A stretch of DNA of 64,000 nt, taken from positions 186,001 through 250,000 of the forward strand of contig NZ_JAAIKC010000003.1 of the NCBI RefSeq assembly GCF_010820665.1. Direction: 5' to 3'. This DNA comes from Paenibacillus sp. SYP-B3998. Lineage in GTDB: Bacteria; Bacillota; Bacilli; Paenibacillales; NBRC-103111. The notes beneath the pieces were generated by a model. It was not told the DNA's origin, did no database searches, and worked only from the letters and a program-made list of their open reading frames with translations. Positions 1 through 8,925 of this stretch are shown here, in pieces (the first letter of the stretch is position 1; each line of letters opens with the position of its first letter). The translations under genes were made by a program, and so were the position numbers.

Positions 1-8
1 TGATTCTC

Positions 9-269
9 ATGACGACAAAATTGATGACAGCAAGCAATACAGAACGTAGTGAGCGCGATGTGATGCCGTTAGTGAAGATGTTGACAGTGGCAGCTTGGGC
101 TTTACTGGGCATAGGATTAATTCTTAGTTTGTTCAACATAAATCATTTTAGTGATCGTAACACATCCCTGATGGTAGGTATCGGATTCATGGTCGGCAGT
201 GTCCACATATATGTGATTCGTACAGCGATTCACTTGGTGCATTCAGGTGCCAGTTCCAAATCGGACTGA
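9..269 (+). CDS. small two-helix membrane protein, function unknown
   Basis: An 86-residue protein with two hydrophobic segments at about residues 25-42 and 52-72, joined by a short polar loop, and a polar tail. I recognise no family. The ATG at 9 lies so close to the window edge that its ribosome binding site cannot be judged; an in-frame ATG at 63 (residue 19) just before the first helix is an alternative. A clear terminator follows, so the gene is the end of its own transcript and is not co-transcribed with the oxidase operon downstream. Confidence 0.6.
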   Translation: MTTKLMTASNTERSERDVMPLVKMLTVAAWALLGIGLILSLFNINHFSDRNTSLMVGIGFMVGSVHIYVIRTAIHLVHSGASSKSD

Positions 270-302
270 GTTTGGCAGCGATTCAATCCTTGCGCAAAGG
301 TA

Positions 303-335
303 AAGCTCTTTAAGTGAAAACTTGAAGGGCTTTTT
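303..335 (+). terminator. Rho-independent terminator
   Basis: A 13-bp stem with two mismatches (AAGCTCTTTAAGT pairing with ACTTGAAGGGCTT) closes a GAAA loop and runs into five T. It ends the transcript of the small membrane protein. Confidence 0.75.
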
Positions 336-541
336 GCTGTTTTCATCTATTTTCGAAATAGTCAACAAACGTTCTGTGACATTTGTTTTACATTAAAGGG
401 GCAATCCATTGACGTATTTGTTAAGTCCTGAATGTGCCAGTGTACTTTTTACGGTAATTTGCTATCTTGGTAGTAGATACGAATTGTTCAATGAGCAATG
501 AATACTTAATTTTCGGAGATGCAAGGATAGGGAGGATCAGT

Positions 542-1552
542 ATGGGAAAGAAAAGGAAGTTCGTACAAGCCTTATTACCACTCATGGTTATCGCATTAAT
601 CGTGCTGTTAACAGGCTGTGAACAAGCGATGGTGCTGGATCCCAAAGGTCCGGTTGGCCAGACTCAGAAAGATTTAATTATTATTTCATCCGTGTTATGT
701 CTGATTATCTTGATTCCGGTACTAGCGCTGACAGCGTGGATCGTATTTCGTTATCGGGATAAAAAGGGTAATAAAGCGTCCTATCGCCCTAACTGGTCAC
801 ACAGTACTTCATTAGAAACGATCTGGTGGTCGATTCCAATTGTGATTATCTTTATTATAGGTGCAATTACAGTAAAATACACCTATGCTTTGGAGCCGTC
901 GAAGGTTATTGACACTGGTAAAAAAGCGGTTACGGTTCAAGTAACCTCGCTAGACTGGAAATGGTTATTTACATATCCAGAGCAAGGAATTGCAACTGTA
1001 AACTATTTGCAAATTCCTGAGGATACACCGATTAGATTTGAATTGACATCCGATGCGCCGATGAATTCCTTTTGGATTCCTCAGTTGGGTGGTCAAATTT
1101 ACACAATGTCAGGAATGGCTATGACGCTTTATTTGCAAGCTGACGAGATTGGGCATTACTTTGGGACTGGCGCCAATTTCAGCGGGGAGCACTTTGCAGA
1201 TATGACGTTTGATGTCAATGCAACTTCACAATCTGATTTTGAGGCATGGGTGGCCAAAACAAAGCAGTCACCGGAAAAGCTGACAAAAGAGAGCTATCAG
1301 GCTTTGGCGAAGCCAGGGAAATCTGGCGTTCAATATTTCTCCTCGTTCCCTGAAGGCTTATTTCAAAGCATTGTAACGAAATATACAAGAGGCCAAACGC
1401 TTCATAGCGGCCATGGCGGCACGGAGACGAAAGAATCCAAAGACGGGGCCAAGAATGAAACGAAAAAGCCTCAGGAACCAGATAAAAATGCGCAAATGGA
1501 TCATAACCAAATGGGCAAAATGGACCACACTCAAATGAATACGAACAAATGA
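542..1552 (+). CDS. cyoA: cytochrome bo3/aa3-type quinol oxidase subunit II (lipoprotein)
   Basis: Subunit II of a haem-copper menaquinol oxidase, 336 residues. The start at 542 follows GGGAGGATC; an upstream in-frame ATG at 467 lacks a site and would bury the signal peptide. A lipobox LLTGC lies near residue 25, followed by two membrane helices (about 43-66 and 90-110) and a cupredoxin-like extracellular domain. The CuA ligands of cytochrome c oxidases are absent: where Cys-x3-Cys is expected the protein reads GTGANFSGEHFADM, so quinol is the electron donor. The last 50 residues form a charged tail ending in two MDHxQM units, which could bind copper. It heads a cyoABCD operon, and the sequence resembles E. 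coli CyoA more than cytochrome c oxidases. Confidence 0.93.
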   Translation: MGKKRKFVQALLPLMVIALIVLLTGCEQAMVLDPKGPVGQTQKDLIIISSVLCLIILIPVLALTAWIVFRYRDKKGNKASYRPNWSHSTSLETIWWSIPIVIIFIIGAITVKYTYALEPSKVIDTGKKAVTVQVTSLDWKWLFTYPEQGIATVNYLQIPEDTPIRFELTSDAPMNSFWIPQLGGQIYTMSGMAMTLYLQADEIGHYFGTGANFSGEHFADMTFDVNATSQSDFEAWVAKTKQSPEKLTKESYQALAKPGKSGVQYFSSFPEGLFQSIVTKYTRGQTLHSGHGGTETKESKDGAKNETKKPQEPDKNAQMDHNQMGKMDHTQMNTNK

Positions 1553-1585
1553 ATAACGGAGTCATCATGAAAGGAAGATAAGCTC

Positions 1586-3559
1586 ATGTTGGATAAAATT
1601 AAACAGTTTGCATCCGAGTTTTTTGTCACGGGCGATCCGATGATTCTCGGTGCGCAGGTCAGTATCGGACTTGCCATGGTTGCTATGGTGTTCGTGCTTA
1701 CGTATTTCAAAAAATGGGTTTGGCTATGGCGCGAATGGCTAACGAGCGTCGATCATAAACGAATTGGGATCATGTATATCATCTGTTCGATTATGATGCT
1801 CTTCCGCGGCGGGGTTGATGCACTGTTAATGCGCGTTCAACTTGCCATGCCGGATAGTGAGTTTTTACAAGCGGAACACTATAATCAGATTTTCACAACG
1901 CATGGCGTTATTATGATTTTGTTCATGGCTATGCCGTTGATGTTCGGACTTTTCAACATTGTTGTGCCGCTGCAGATTGGGGCGCGCGATGTGGCGTATC
2001 CGTTCTTAAACTCACTTAGTTTCTGGATGTTTTTCTGGGGAGCGATGCTGTTTAATGTATCGTTCGTCATTGGTGGATCGCCAGATGCTGGTTGGTTAGC
2101 TTACCCGCCTCTTTCAGAGTTATCGCATAGTCCTGGTCTTGGTCAAAACTTCTATATCTGGGGCATTCAAATTTCAGGTATCGGTAGTTTAGCAACAGGT
2201 ATTAACTTTATCGTAACGATCATTAAAATGCGGACACCGGGTATGAAAATGATGCAGATGCCGATGTTCACTTGGTCGGTATTCTCTAGTTGTATTATGA
2301 TCATCTTTGCATTTCCGATTTTAACAGTTACGTTAGCTCTGCTGTTCCTTGATCGTTCCCTAGGTGCGCATTTCTTCACCCTAGATGGTGGGGGCAATCC
2401 GATGATGTATATCAATTTAATATGGATGTGGGGACACCCTGAAGTTTACATTGTTGTAGTGCCATCCTTTGGTATCTTCTCGGAAATCGTGGCAACCTTC
2501 TCCAAAAAGAAATTATTCGGTTATAAGTCAATGGTTTTTGCAATGTTAATTATTAGTTTACTTTCCTTCTTCACATGGGCGCATCATTTCTTCACCATGG
2601 GTTCAGGTGCAGACGTTAACGTATTCTTTGCGATATCGACCATGCTCATTGCGATACCGACGGGGGTCAAAGTGTTTAACTGGTTGTTCACGATGTTCCG
2701 CGGCAGAATTAGGTTTACGACGCCAATGATGTGGACGATTGCTTTTATTCCTTGTTTTGTTGTCGGGGGAATGACGGGAGTATTACTTTCCGTGGCACCG
2801 GCTGACTTCCAGTTCCACAACAGCTATTTCTTGATTGCGCATTTCCACCAAGTACTTATCGGTGGCGTTGTGTTTGGTTATTTTGCAGGACTTTACTATT
2901 GGTGGCCGAAGATGTTCGGTTTCAAGTTGAACGAACATATCGGCAAGTGGGCTTTTTGGCTATGGAACATTGGTTTCTACGTTTGTTTCATGCCGCAGTA
3001 CTTCTTGGGTTTAGACGGAATGACACGCCGTACGTACACGTACAGTTGGGATATGGGCTGGGGACCACTTAACGTTGTATCCACTGTTGGGGGATTCCTC
3101 ATGGGAATCGGGTTCCTATTCCAAGTATGGCAAATTGCCCATAGTATTAAATTCAGAGAGCGCGATGTGACAGGAGATCCTTGGGATGGTCGTACGCTGG
3201 AGTGGTCAATTCCATCACCTGCACCGCTGTATAACTTTGCTGTTCTTCCAGACGGGAAAGACACCGATGCATGGTGGGAACAAAAGCAACAGCATGGACC
3301 AAAAGGCGTGAAACATCCAGCTAGTGCTTATGAACCAATTCATATGCCAAAAAACTCAGCAATTCCATTTATTATGTCTATGCTTTGGTTTTTTGCCGGC
3401 TTCGGATTCGTGTGGAACTGGCTGTGGTTGGCGATACCTGCGATGATAGGGGTTGCCATTTGTATGGTGGCTCGCTCGTTCTCTTACGATACCGATTATT
3501 ACATTCCGGTAGATGAAGTGAAACGAACTGAAGCTGCGTTGAAAGGGGCGAACGTTTAA
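1586..3559 (+). CDS. cyoB: quinol oxidase subunit I, haem-copper catalytic subunit
   Basis: The 657-residue catalytic subunit, which reduces O2 to water and pumps protons. Visible landmarks are SVDHKRIGIMY near residue 53, the low-spin haem ligand in TTHGVIMI (about 108), WGHPEVY (about 285) with the CuB histidine and its cross-linked tyrosine, the HH pair in TWAHHFFTMG (about 335), and AHFHQVLIGG (about 423) with the high-spin haem ligand. The C-terminal segment TGDPWDGRTLEW is the one typical of the CyoB/QoxB class. Length matches E. coli CyoB (663). AAGGAAGATAAGCTC precedes the ATG. Its TAA overlaps the next ATG by one base, implying translational coupling. No cyoE/ctaB haem O synthase is in the window. 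Confidence 0.97.
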   Translation: MLDKIKQFASEFFVTGDPMILGAQVSIGLAMVAMVFVLTYFKKWVWLWREWLTSVDHKRIGIMYIICSIMMLFRGGVDALLMRVQLAMPDSEFLQAEHYNQIFTTHGVIMILFMAMPLMFGLFNIVVPLQIGARDVAYPFLNSLSFWMFFWGAMLFNVSFVIGGSPDAGWLAYPPLSELSHSPGLGQNFYIWGIQISGIGSLATGINFIVTIIKMRTPGMKMMQMPMFTWSVFSSCIMIIFAFPILTVTLALLFLDRSLGAHFFTLDGGGNPMMYINLIWMWGHPEVYIVVVPSFGIFSEIVATFSKKKLFGYKSMVFAMLIISLLSFFTWAHHFFTMGSGADVNVFFAISTMLIAIPTGVKVFNWLFTMFRGRIRFTTPMMWTIAFIPCFVVGGMTGVLLSVAPADFQFHNSYFLIAHFHQVLIGGVVFGYFAGLYYWWPKMFGFKLNEHIGKWAFWLWNIGFYVCFMPQYFLGLDGMTRRTYTYSWDMGWGPLNVVSTVGGFLMGIGFLFQVWQIAHSIKFRERDVTGDPWDGRTLEWSIPSPAPLYNFAVLPDGKDTDAWWEQKQQHGPKGVKHPASAYEPIHMPKNSAIPFIMSMLWFFAGFGFVWNWLWLAIPAMIGVAICMVARSFSYDTDYYIPVDEVKRTEAALKGANV

Positions 3560-4164
3560 TGGCACAGGCTAGTGCGCATCATGGACACCATGATCATGAA
3601 CATGATCACGAGTCGCTCAAAACATTCGGATTCTGGATCTTTCTCATAACGGACTGTATTTTGTTCGGATCCTTATTTGCGACTTATATTGTGCTTCACC
3701 AGAATACGAACGGGGGACCTACTCCCGAAGAATTATTTAAAATGCCAGGCATCATCGCGGAAACCTTCATCTTGCTTACAAGTAGTTTCACCAGCGGCCT
3801 AGCTGTCCTAGGCATGCACAAAGGGAATATGAAACAATTGATTGGTTGGTTAGCGGTTACGGTTCTCCTCGGTGCTTCCTTTATCGGGTTGGAGTTGTCA
3901 GAGTTCATCACTATGGTTACGCATGAGAACGCGACAATTAGTACAAGTGCTTTCTTGTCAGCATTCTTCACCTTAGTAGGAACACACGGAATTCACGTTA
4001 CGGTTGGATTGGTCTGGATGATCGGATTAATTTTCCAATTGAAACGCAGAGGGATCACGGCTGTAACTAAACGTAAAGTGGAAGTCATTTCTTTGTACTG
4101 GCATTTCCTTGACGTCGTATGGATCTTTGTATTTACGGTCGTTTATTTAATGGGGGTGATGTAG
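3559..4164 (+). CDS. cyoC: quinol oxidase subunit III
   Basis: A 201-residue, five-helix subunit III of the quinol oxidase. The pattern FGFWIFLITDCILFGSLFA, then VGTHGIHVTVGL and WHFLDVVWIFVFTVVYLMG, is diagnostic of CyoC. The first 20 residues are very rich in His and acidic residues (AHHGHHDHEHDHESLK), resembling the His-rich start of E. coli CyoC as I recall it. The start codon overlaps the cyoB stop (TAATG). Subunit III stabilises subunit I and holds lipids beside the D-channel. Confidence 0.95.
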   Translation: MAQASAHHGHHDHEHDHESLKTFGFWIFLITDCILFGSLFATYIVLHQNTNGGPTPEELFKMPGIIAETFILLTSSFTSGLAVLGMHKGNMKQLIGWLAVTVLLGASFIGLELSEFITMVTHENATISTSAFLSAFFTLVGTHGIHVTVGLVWMIGLIFQLKRRGITAVTKRKVEVISLYWHFLDVVWIFVFTVVYLMGVM

Positions 4165-4165
4165 G

Positions 4166-4495
4166 ATGAGTCAATCAAAAGCGGGTTCGCACGATGCCCA
4201 TGCATCGCACGGTTCTCTCAAGTCATACATCCTTGGTTTCGGCCTTTCTATCGTGTTGACGATTATTCCATTAATTACCGTGATGAATCATCTGCTTAGC
4301 AAGACAGGTACACTGGTGCTAATCCTAGTTATGGCGGTACTGCAATTCGCCGTTCAATTGTTCTTTTTCATGCATTTGAAAGAAGGCGAGAACGCGCGTT
4401 GGAACATCATGGCCCTTATCTTTGGTCTCGTTATCTTGTTGACAATAGTAGCGGGCTCGATTTGGATTATGACCTACAACACCGTGGCACATTAA
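4166..4495 (+). CDS. cyoD: quinol oxidase subunit IV
   Basis: The 109-residue small subunit with three membrane helices. The start (HDAHASHGSLKSYILGFGLS) and the FFFMHLKEGENARWN segment match CyoD/QoxD. It lies one base after the cyoC stop and carries its own GGGGGTGATGTAGG ribosome binding site. The terminator after it ends the four-gene operon. The protein assists assembly of subunit I and CuB loading in relatives. Confidence 0.93.
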   Translation: MSQSKAGSHDAHASHGSLKSYILGFGLSIVLTIIPLITVMNHLLSKTGTLVLILVMAVLQFAVQLFFFMHLKEGENARWNIMALIFGLVILLTIVAGSIWIMTYNTVAH

Positions 4496-4510
4496 GAGAC
4501 GGTGTATTAT

Positions 4511-4546
4511 AAAGCTGTTGACACGTTTAGTGTCAGCAGCTTTTTT
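4511..4546 (+). terminator. Rho-independent terminator of cyoABCD
   Basis: The stem AAAGCTGTTGACAC / GTGTCAGCAGCTTT with a short loop is followed by a T run, directly after cyoD. Confidence 0.85.
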
Positions 4547-4663
4547 GCATTCAAACGAGTCGTAGAAAAGCACTTCCAAGTGTTGAAAAATCATGAAACC
4601 GATTCACAGAGGAAATAAGCGTGTGCTATTATTAAATGATTCCCATTACAGGAGAACCCGTAT

Positions 4664-5167
4664 ATGACTAATGAACATCTCGATGTGCGACAAATTTCAC
4701 TCGTCTTCTATGAAGAAGAGCACCAAGAGGCGCTTGAGCTTTTTTATTTAACTGATGAGCAGTTGCAATTTACGGCTTCACCCAAGGCTGCTCTTGATGT
4801 TGCGAAATCAGATAAGCAACGTTTTCCTGTCGTCATTTTGTCAGAAAACGTACCAGTGGGCTTTTTCGTGCTGCATGTGGGTGAAAATATCCAGCCTTTT
4901 ACGAGAAATCCAAATGCAATATTACTGAGAGCTCTCTCGGTCAATTATGAACATCAAGGCAATGGATATGGGAAACAAGTTTTACGTTTATTGCCGAGTT
5001 TCGTAGCGATGCATTTCGGTGAAATCAATGAGATCGTCTTAGCTGTTAATGAAACGAATCCGATAGCTAAACGACTCTATGAGAAGATGGGCTACGTGGA
5101 CAAGGGTTTTAGAAAAGAGTTCGATAAAGGGGATCAAATCATTTTACATTATGCGGTACATGCATGA
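4664..5167 (+). CDS. GNAT family N-acetyltransferase
   Basis: A 167-residue GCN5-related acetyltransferase that would move an acetyl group from acetyl-CoA to an amine. The acetyl-CoA loop appears as HQGNGYGKQVL (about residues 95-105), preceded by the strand LLRALSV. The region NETNPIAKRLYEKMGYVDKG near the end is motif B of the fold. The domain fills the whole protein. AGGAGAACCCGTAT precedes the ATG. It stands alone between two terminators. The substrate cannot be told from sequence; spermidine/spermine acetyltransferases of the BltD type are a possibility. Confidence 0.85.
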   Translation: MTNEHLDVRQISLVFYEEEHQEALELFYLTDEQLQFTASPKAALDVAKSDKQRFPVVILSENVPVGFFVLHVGENIQPFTRNPNAILLRALSVNYEHQGNGYGKQVLRLLPSFVAMHFGEINEIVLAVNETNPIAKRLYEKMGYVDKGFRKEFDKGDQIILHYAVHA

Positions 5168-5195
5168 TATAGAGTCTAATTTGCCTACCCCTAAT

Positions 5196-5236
5196 AAAAA
5201 AGTCTTGTGGAACCTAAGGTTCCCAAGACTTTTTTA
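5196..5236. terminator. bidirectional terminator
   Basis: A long near-perfect hairpin (AAAAAAGTCTTGTGGAACCT / AGGTTCCCAAGACTTTTTT) with A and T runs on opposite sides. It serves both the acetyltransferase (+) and the small gene on the minus strand. Confidence 0.9.
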
Positions 5237-5238
5237 GG

Positions 5239-5376
5239 TTAACAATTGTTTTTTCTATTTTGCCGCTGCTTGGCTTCTTGCTTTTCGTGCTGAACGGCTT
5301 TCTCACCAAATTGATCCAAACGGGAAGGACTGCTGGCAGGTCCGTTATTCTTTGGCGTGTTATTTCTTCCACCCAT
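5239..5376 (-). CDS. small basic hydrophilic protein, possibly spore-associated
   Basis: A 45-codon ORF read on the minus strand, starting MGGRNNTPKN and ending QRQNRKNNC. It has no hydrophobic segment, many Asn, Gln, Lys and Arg residues, and a short helical centre. A strong GGAGG sits eight bases before the ATG at 5376, which rejects the alternative ATG two codons upstream. It ends at the shared bidirectional terminator. Composition and size recall minor small acid-soluble spore proteins, but I cannot name a family; that reading is inference. Confidence 0.65.
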   Translation of the reverse strand: MGGRNNTPKNNGPASSPSRLDQFGEKAVQHEKQEAKQRQNRKNNC

Positions 5377-5549
5377 GTTCATCACCTCCACCAATTAAAG
5401 CATTTGCGATAACCCTTAACTTCATGCAGAAGGGAACAAAACAGTTGTCAACGTGTCGCTGTCATGATACATTATGTATCAAGGATACTAATTGTATCGT
5501 GTATCCGAAGATTTGGACAAGCCATCTAGTATGAATGGAGAGGAGCCCA

Positions 5550-7037
5550 ATGATCCGCAGAAGCCAGCGATTTCGTAACTACCTCGATGAGAACTTGATT
5601 CACCTGCATAAGAATCTGTTCATTAGTCCTTCGGATCCACTGTATCACGAGAAAGTGATTCGTTATTTGGATTCCCGTTCTCCGGAAGCGCATTTTAAGC
5701 TTGGGCAGAAATTTCAGTTGAGAGGCAATCGGAAGAGGGCGCTTTTTCATTACAAGGAAGTTTTGAAAACGTACCCATCTCCGTTCTACTCAGCGGCGAA
5801 TCGGGCTATTCATCACATGGATGAGCAGCATGCGACAGCGCTAGCGCAGATGGAATCTGCTGCATATGCGGAACCGCACAAACAGTTACTTCCTCCTTTT
5901 ATGAAATCATTACTCATCGTGTTATTTGTCTTAAATTTATTATTAATCCTTTTATTTTTTGGTGAAAATCCGATTTATAAAATGATCTCGACGTCGAAGG
6001 TATGGGGCGTAGGATCAAATGTCACTTATGAGACGGTGGATGTACCCTATGTATCGTATTTATTACCGGATGTGAAGAATGAAGAGATTGAATCTGAGCT
6101 TCACAAGCTAGCCATTGAGTTAGCTAAAGATATGCCCAACCATAACATCATTATTTATGGCATTATTTCTAATGATGTCAGGGATCGCGGCAAAACGATG
6201 CTGCTGACGAACGATGAGATGACCAAGAGTGCGATTGTTATCGCGCAATATTATCCTGGGGCAAATCGATCGGTCAACATTCGCTTCTTAAACAGCCAGT
6301 TTGACAAGCACCAACCGCTTAATGCGATTGGTGCTAATTTAGTTAGAACAGCTCTAGCAGCATATCGTAACGATTATGGGAAAGAACCTCGTGGCTTGGA
6401 ATGGCTTGTTCAAGACTATCCCAATAATTATTTGAGTTTTATTCCAGTGGAAACGTCTTCAAGATCGAATACAATTCATACTAGTTATGATGGCAGTGGT
6501 GGCTGGGTATACGATTCTGCTGCAGATCAATTGAAAACTATGTTTTACGCGAATGTGCCCAGTGGGGACAGCATCCCTTTCGAGCCTTTGCATATCGAGA
6601 TAAATAAAGCGCAGCATCGTTTGAAACTGCTTAGCGGTTCAAATCTTTTATGGGATAAAGAAATCGGTTTAGGCGCAAACGACAGCACCCCTCTGGGAAG
6701 CTTTCAAGTGAGGGATCGTGTGCTTAACCCAATGGGTAAACGTCAGCAAAGCTACGGGGATGCAGGACTGGGCATGGGAGCTATCGCCCTCCATGGTACC
6801 ACGGATGAAAGCTCGTTAGGCGCAGATAAATCGCTAGGCTGTGTTCGTTTGTCAAACGAAGATATTCAACAATTGTTTGCGTTCGTTCCTAAAGGCGCTG
6901 AGGTTCAGATTGCCACAGCAAGCTGGGTATCTAATAATGAGCTTAAAGCAGTCGATGGTACGAATCTATTGATTCCCAATTCACTTCCTCTTATTAATGA
7001 AAAGCCGGTGCATCTTATTTTTCATTGGTTGGGGTGA
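5550..7037 (+). CDS. membrane-anchored L,D-transpeptidase (YkuD domain)
   Basis: A 495-residue protein likely to form or modify 3-3 peptidoglycan cross-links. The order is a cytoplasmic N-terminal region with a TPR-like helix pair (about 35-90), one membrane helix (about 112-131), a roughly 190-residue extracellular region, and a YkuD catalytic domain from about residue 350. The catalytic motif is complete: HGTTDESSLGADKSLGCVRL with His about 410 and Cys about 431. GGAGAGGAG precedes the ATG at 5550; an ATG at 5535 has no usable site. The middle domain is unfamiliar to me. Topology places catalysis outside the cell, matching its role. Confidence 0.88.
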   Translation: MIRRSQRFRNYLDENLIHLHKNLFISPSDPLYHEKVIRYLDSRSPEAHFKLGQKFQLRGNRKRALFHYKEVLKTYPSPFYSAANRAIHHMDEQHATALAQMESAAYAEPHKQLLPPFMKSLLIVLFVLNLLLILLFFGENPIYKMISTSKVWGVGSNVTYETVDVPYVSYLLPDVKNEEIESELHKLAIELAKDMPNHNIIIYGIISNDVRDRGKTMLLTNDEMTKSAIVIAQYYPGANRSVNIRFLNSQFDKHQPLNAIGANLVRTALAAYRNDYGKEPRGLEWLVQDYPNNYLSFIPVETSSRSNTIHTSYDGSGGWVYDSAADQLKTMFYANVPSGDSIPFEPLHIEINKAQHRLKLLSGSNLLWDKEIGLGANDSTPLGSFQVRDRVLNPMGKRQQSYGDAGLGMGAIALHGTTDESSLGADKSLGCVRLSNEDIQQLFAFVPKGAEVQIATASWVSNNELKAVDGTNLLIPNSLPLINEKPVHLIFHWLG

Positions 7038-7116
7038 TCTTGTCACAAACAAGAAGGGGACTTCGTCTTAAGAGAGAAGTCAAAAAAAACGAATGACGAA
7101 ATTGGAGGATTCCCCT

Positions 7117-7554
7117 ATGACACTTAGAATGGAATATCGTAAAGAACATCCCGAAGCGTTTCAAGCCATGATCAAATTGGAGAAACATGTAACGGAGAGC
7201 GGCATTGATCGCACGCTGCTAGAGCTTATTAAGATTCGCGCTTCACAGATAAATGGCTGTGCCTTTTGCTTGAATATGCATACGAATGACGCAAGATCTC
7301 AAGGCGAAACAGAACAGCGTATTTACTTGCTTAGCGCTTGGCGGGAAGCACCTTACTACACAGATGCGGAAAGAGCTGTATTGGCACTTACGGAGGCCGT
7401 TACGCTGATCTCGGAAGCTGGTGTTCCACAAGCTGTTTATGACAACGTTAGGGTGTACTACGAGGCTAAACAATTTGTGGCAATTCTTATGGCGATTAAT
7501 ACCATTAATTGTTGGAATCGACTGGCTATTGCGACGGGCATGATGCCTAGCTAA
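7117..7554 (+). CDS. AhpD-like / carboxymuconolactone decarboxylase family protein
   Basis: A 145-residue helical protein with the CxxC motif in NGCAFCLNMHTNDA (about residues 45-57), typical of AhpD-like alkylhydroperoxidases. Such proteins reduce peroxides by thiol chemistry, or act as redox partners. The pattern TDAERAVLALTEAVT in the middle supports the family. The start at 7117 follows TTGGAGGATTCCCCT; an ATG at 7093 lacks a site. It is a single-gene unit closed by a strong terminator. Confidence 0.88.
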   Translation: MTLRMEYRKEHPEAFQAMIKLEKHVTESGIDRTLLELIKIRASQINGCAFCLNMHTNDARSQGETEQRIYLLSAWREAPYYTDAERAVLALTEAVTLISEAGVPQAVYDNVRVYYEAKQFVAILMAINTINCWNRLAIATGMMPS

Positions 7555-7563
7555 CAGCAAAAA

Positions 7564-7620
7564 GAAGCAGCTGCGCTTTTGGAAAGATTGACATCCAAAA
7601 GATGCAGCTGCTTTTTTTTA
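7564..7620. terminator. bidirectional terminator
   Basis: The arms AAGCAGCTGC and GCAGCTGCTTTTTTTT, with an inner TTTTGG/CCAAAA pairing, form the hairpin between the converging AhpD-like and aminopeptidase genes. Confidence 0.85.
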
Positions 7621-7637
7621 TTTGAGAAGTTTTTTCA

Positions 7638-8753
7638 TTACATTAAATTTTCTGGGTTTAATTTCTCTAGCTCTGCAATAACGAAACGACCGTCTTTACG
7701 AATCAAAACGTCATCAAAGTAAATCTCGCCGCCGCCATACTCAGGGCGCTGAATTAACACCATGTCCCAATGTACAGATGAGCGATTCGTATTATCGGCA
7801 GTTTCATAGGCTTGACCCGGCGTAAAATGAATACTGCCATCGATCTTCTCATCGAATAGGATATCTTTCATTGGATGCTTGATGAAAGGATTCACACCGA
7901 TTGCGAATTCGCCAATAAAGCGTGCGCCATCATCAGTATCGAGAATATCGTTCAGCTTTTTGCTATCATTGCTGGTCGCTTCTATGATCCGGCCATTTTC
8001 AAATCGGAGTACGATGTTTTCGAAAGAAGTGCCGCTGTAGATGGTCGGCGTATTATAGCTAATGACACCGTTGACAGATGTTTTCACAGGTGCGGAGTAA
8101 ACTTCGCCATCTGGGATGTTTCTAAGCCCTGAACAGGGGACTGCTCCAATATTTTTAATAGAGAAGCTAAGGTCGGTTCCTGGGGAAACGAGTCGCACAC
8201 GATCTGTACGATTCATTAAATCAACCAAAGATTCCATAGCAACAGCCATTTTGCTGTAATCAAGATTACAAACATTGAAGTAGAAATCTTCAAAAGCTTC
8301 CGTGCTTTTACCAGCCAATTGCGCCATCGAAGGATTTGGGTAACGCATTACACACCATTTGGTATTATTGATGCGCTCGTCAAATAGAGGACGTTGGAAA
8401 AATTTTAAATATAATTTCATTTGCTCATCGGGAACATCGGAAGATTCAGTTATGTTGTCTCCGCTTCGTACGGCAACGTAGGCATCCATCTGTTTCATAC
8501 GGGCCAGCTCAAAATCCGACCATTCTTTGAACTGCTCCTCCGTGCCTCCTAGCTGCAGACTTCTAAGAATAGCAGGCTCACGAAGCTCTATGAATGGTTT
8601 GCCGCCAACCGCATACACTTCTTCAATAAAGCATTTTGCAAGCTCGGGGTCTTTGACACCGATCATTTCAATTAATATGTTCTCGCCGGGTTGTAAGCTT
8701 ACAGAGTAGCGGATAATGTTACGTGCGAAGGTTTGTAATCTTGGATCTCTCAT
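7638..8753 (-). CDS. M29 family aminopeptidase (AmpS/PepS type)
   Basis: A 371-residue metallo-aminopeptidase that would remove N-terminal residues from peptides in the cytoplasm. Family patterns are SLQPGENILIE near the start, DVPDEQMKLY, RYPNPSMAQLAG (about 140), NIPDGEVYSAP with a metal-binding Glu (about 225), and SSVHWDMVLI (about 337) with metal-binding His and Asp near the C-terminus. The start at 8753 is nine bases after GAGGGAG; the ATG at 8771 lies upstream of that site. Usual family length is about 370-410. It has its own transcript. Confidence 0.92.
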   Translation of the reverse strand: MRDPRLQTFARNIIRYSVSLQPGENILIEMIGVKDPELAKCFIEEVYAVGGKPFIELREPAILRSLQLGGTEEQFKEWSDFELARMKQMDAYVAVRSGDNITESSDVPDEQMKLYLKFFQRPLFDERINNTKWCVMRYPNPSMAQLAGKSTEAFEDFYFNVCNLDYSKMAVAMESLVDLMNRTDRVRLVSPGTDLSFSIKNIGAVPCSGLRNIPDGEVYSAPVKTSVNGVISYNTPTIYSGTSFENIVLRFENGRIIEATSNDSKKLNDILDTDDGARFIGEFAIGVNPFIKHPMKDILFDEKIDGSIHFTPGQAYETADNTNRSSVHWDMVLIQRPEYGGGEIYFDDVLIRKDGRFVIAELEKLNPENLM

Positions 8754-8925
8754 ACGGTAGGACTCCCTCATTTGAAAATAGTTACTTTCAAATTATAGCG
8801 TATTCGTCAACTCGATGCGAATTCATTAAGTCATTTCGTGGAAGTGTACGGGTATGCTACAATGTAAATCGATGTAAAGCTGTAGCGATCAGTGAATGAA
8901 TCAAACACAACTAGAGGAGGACTTC

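Noticed and set aside
542..1552. Cytochrome c oxidase subunit II
   Set aside because: CuA cysteines are missing and the sequence at that position follows quinol oxidases.
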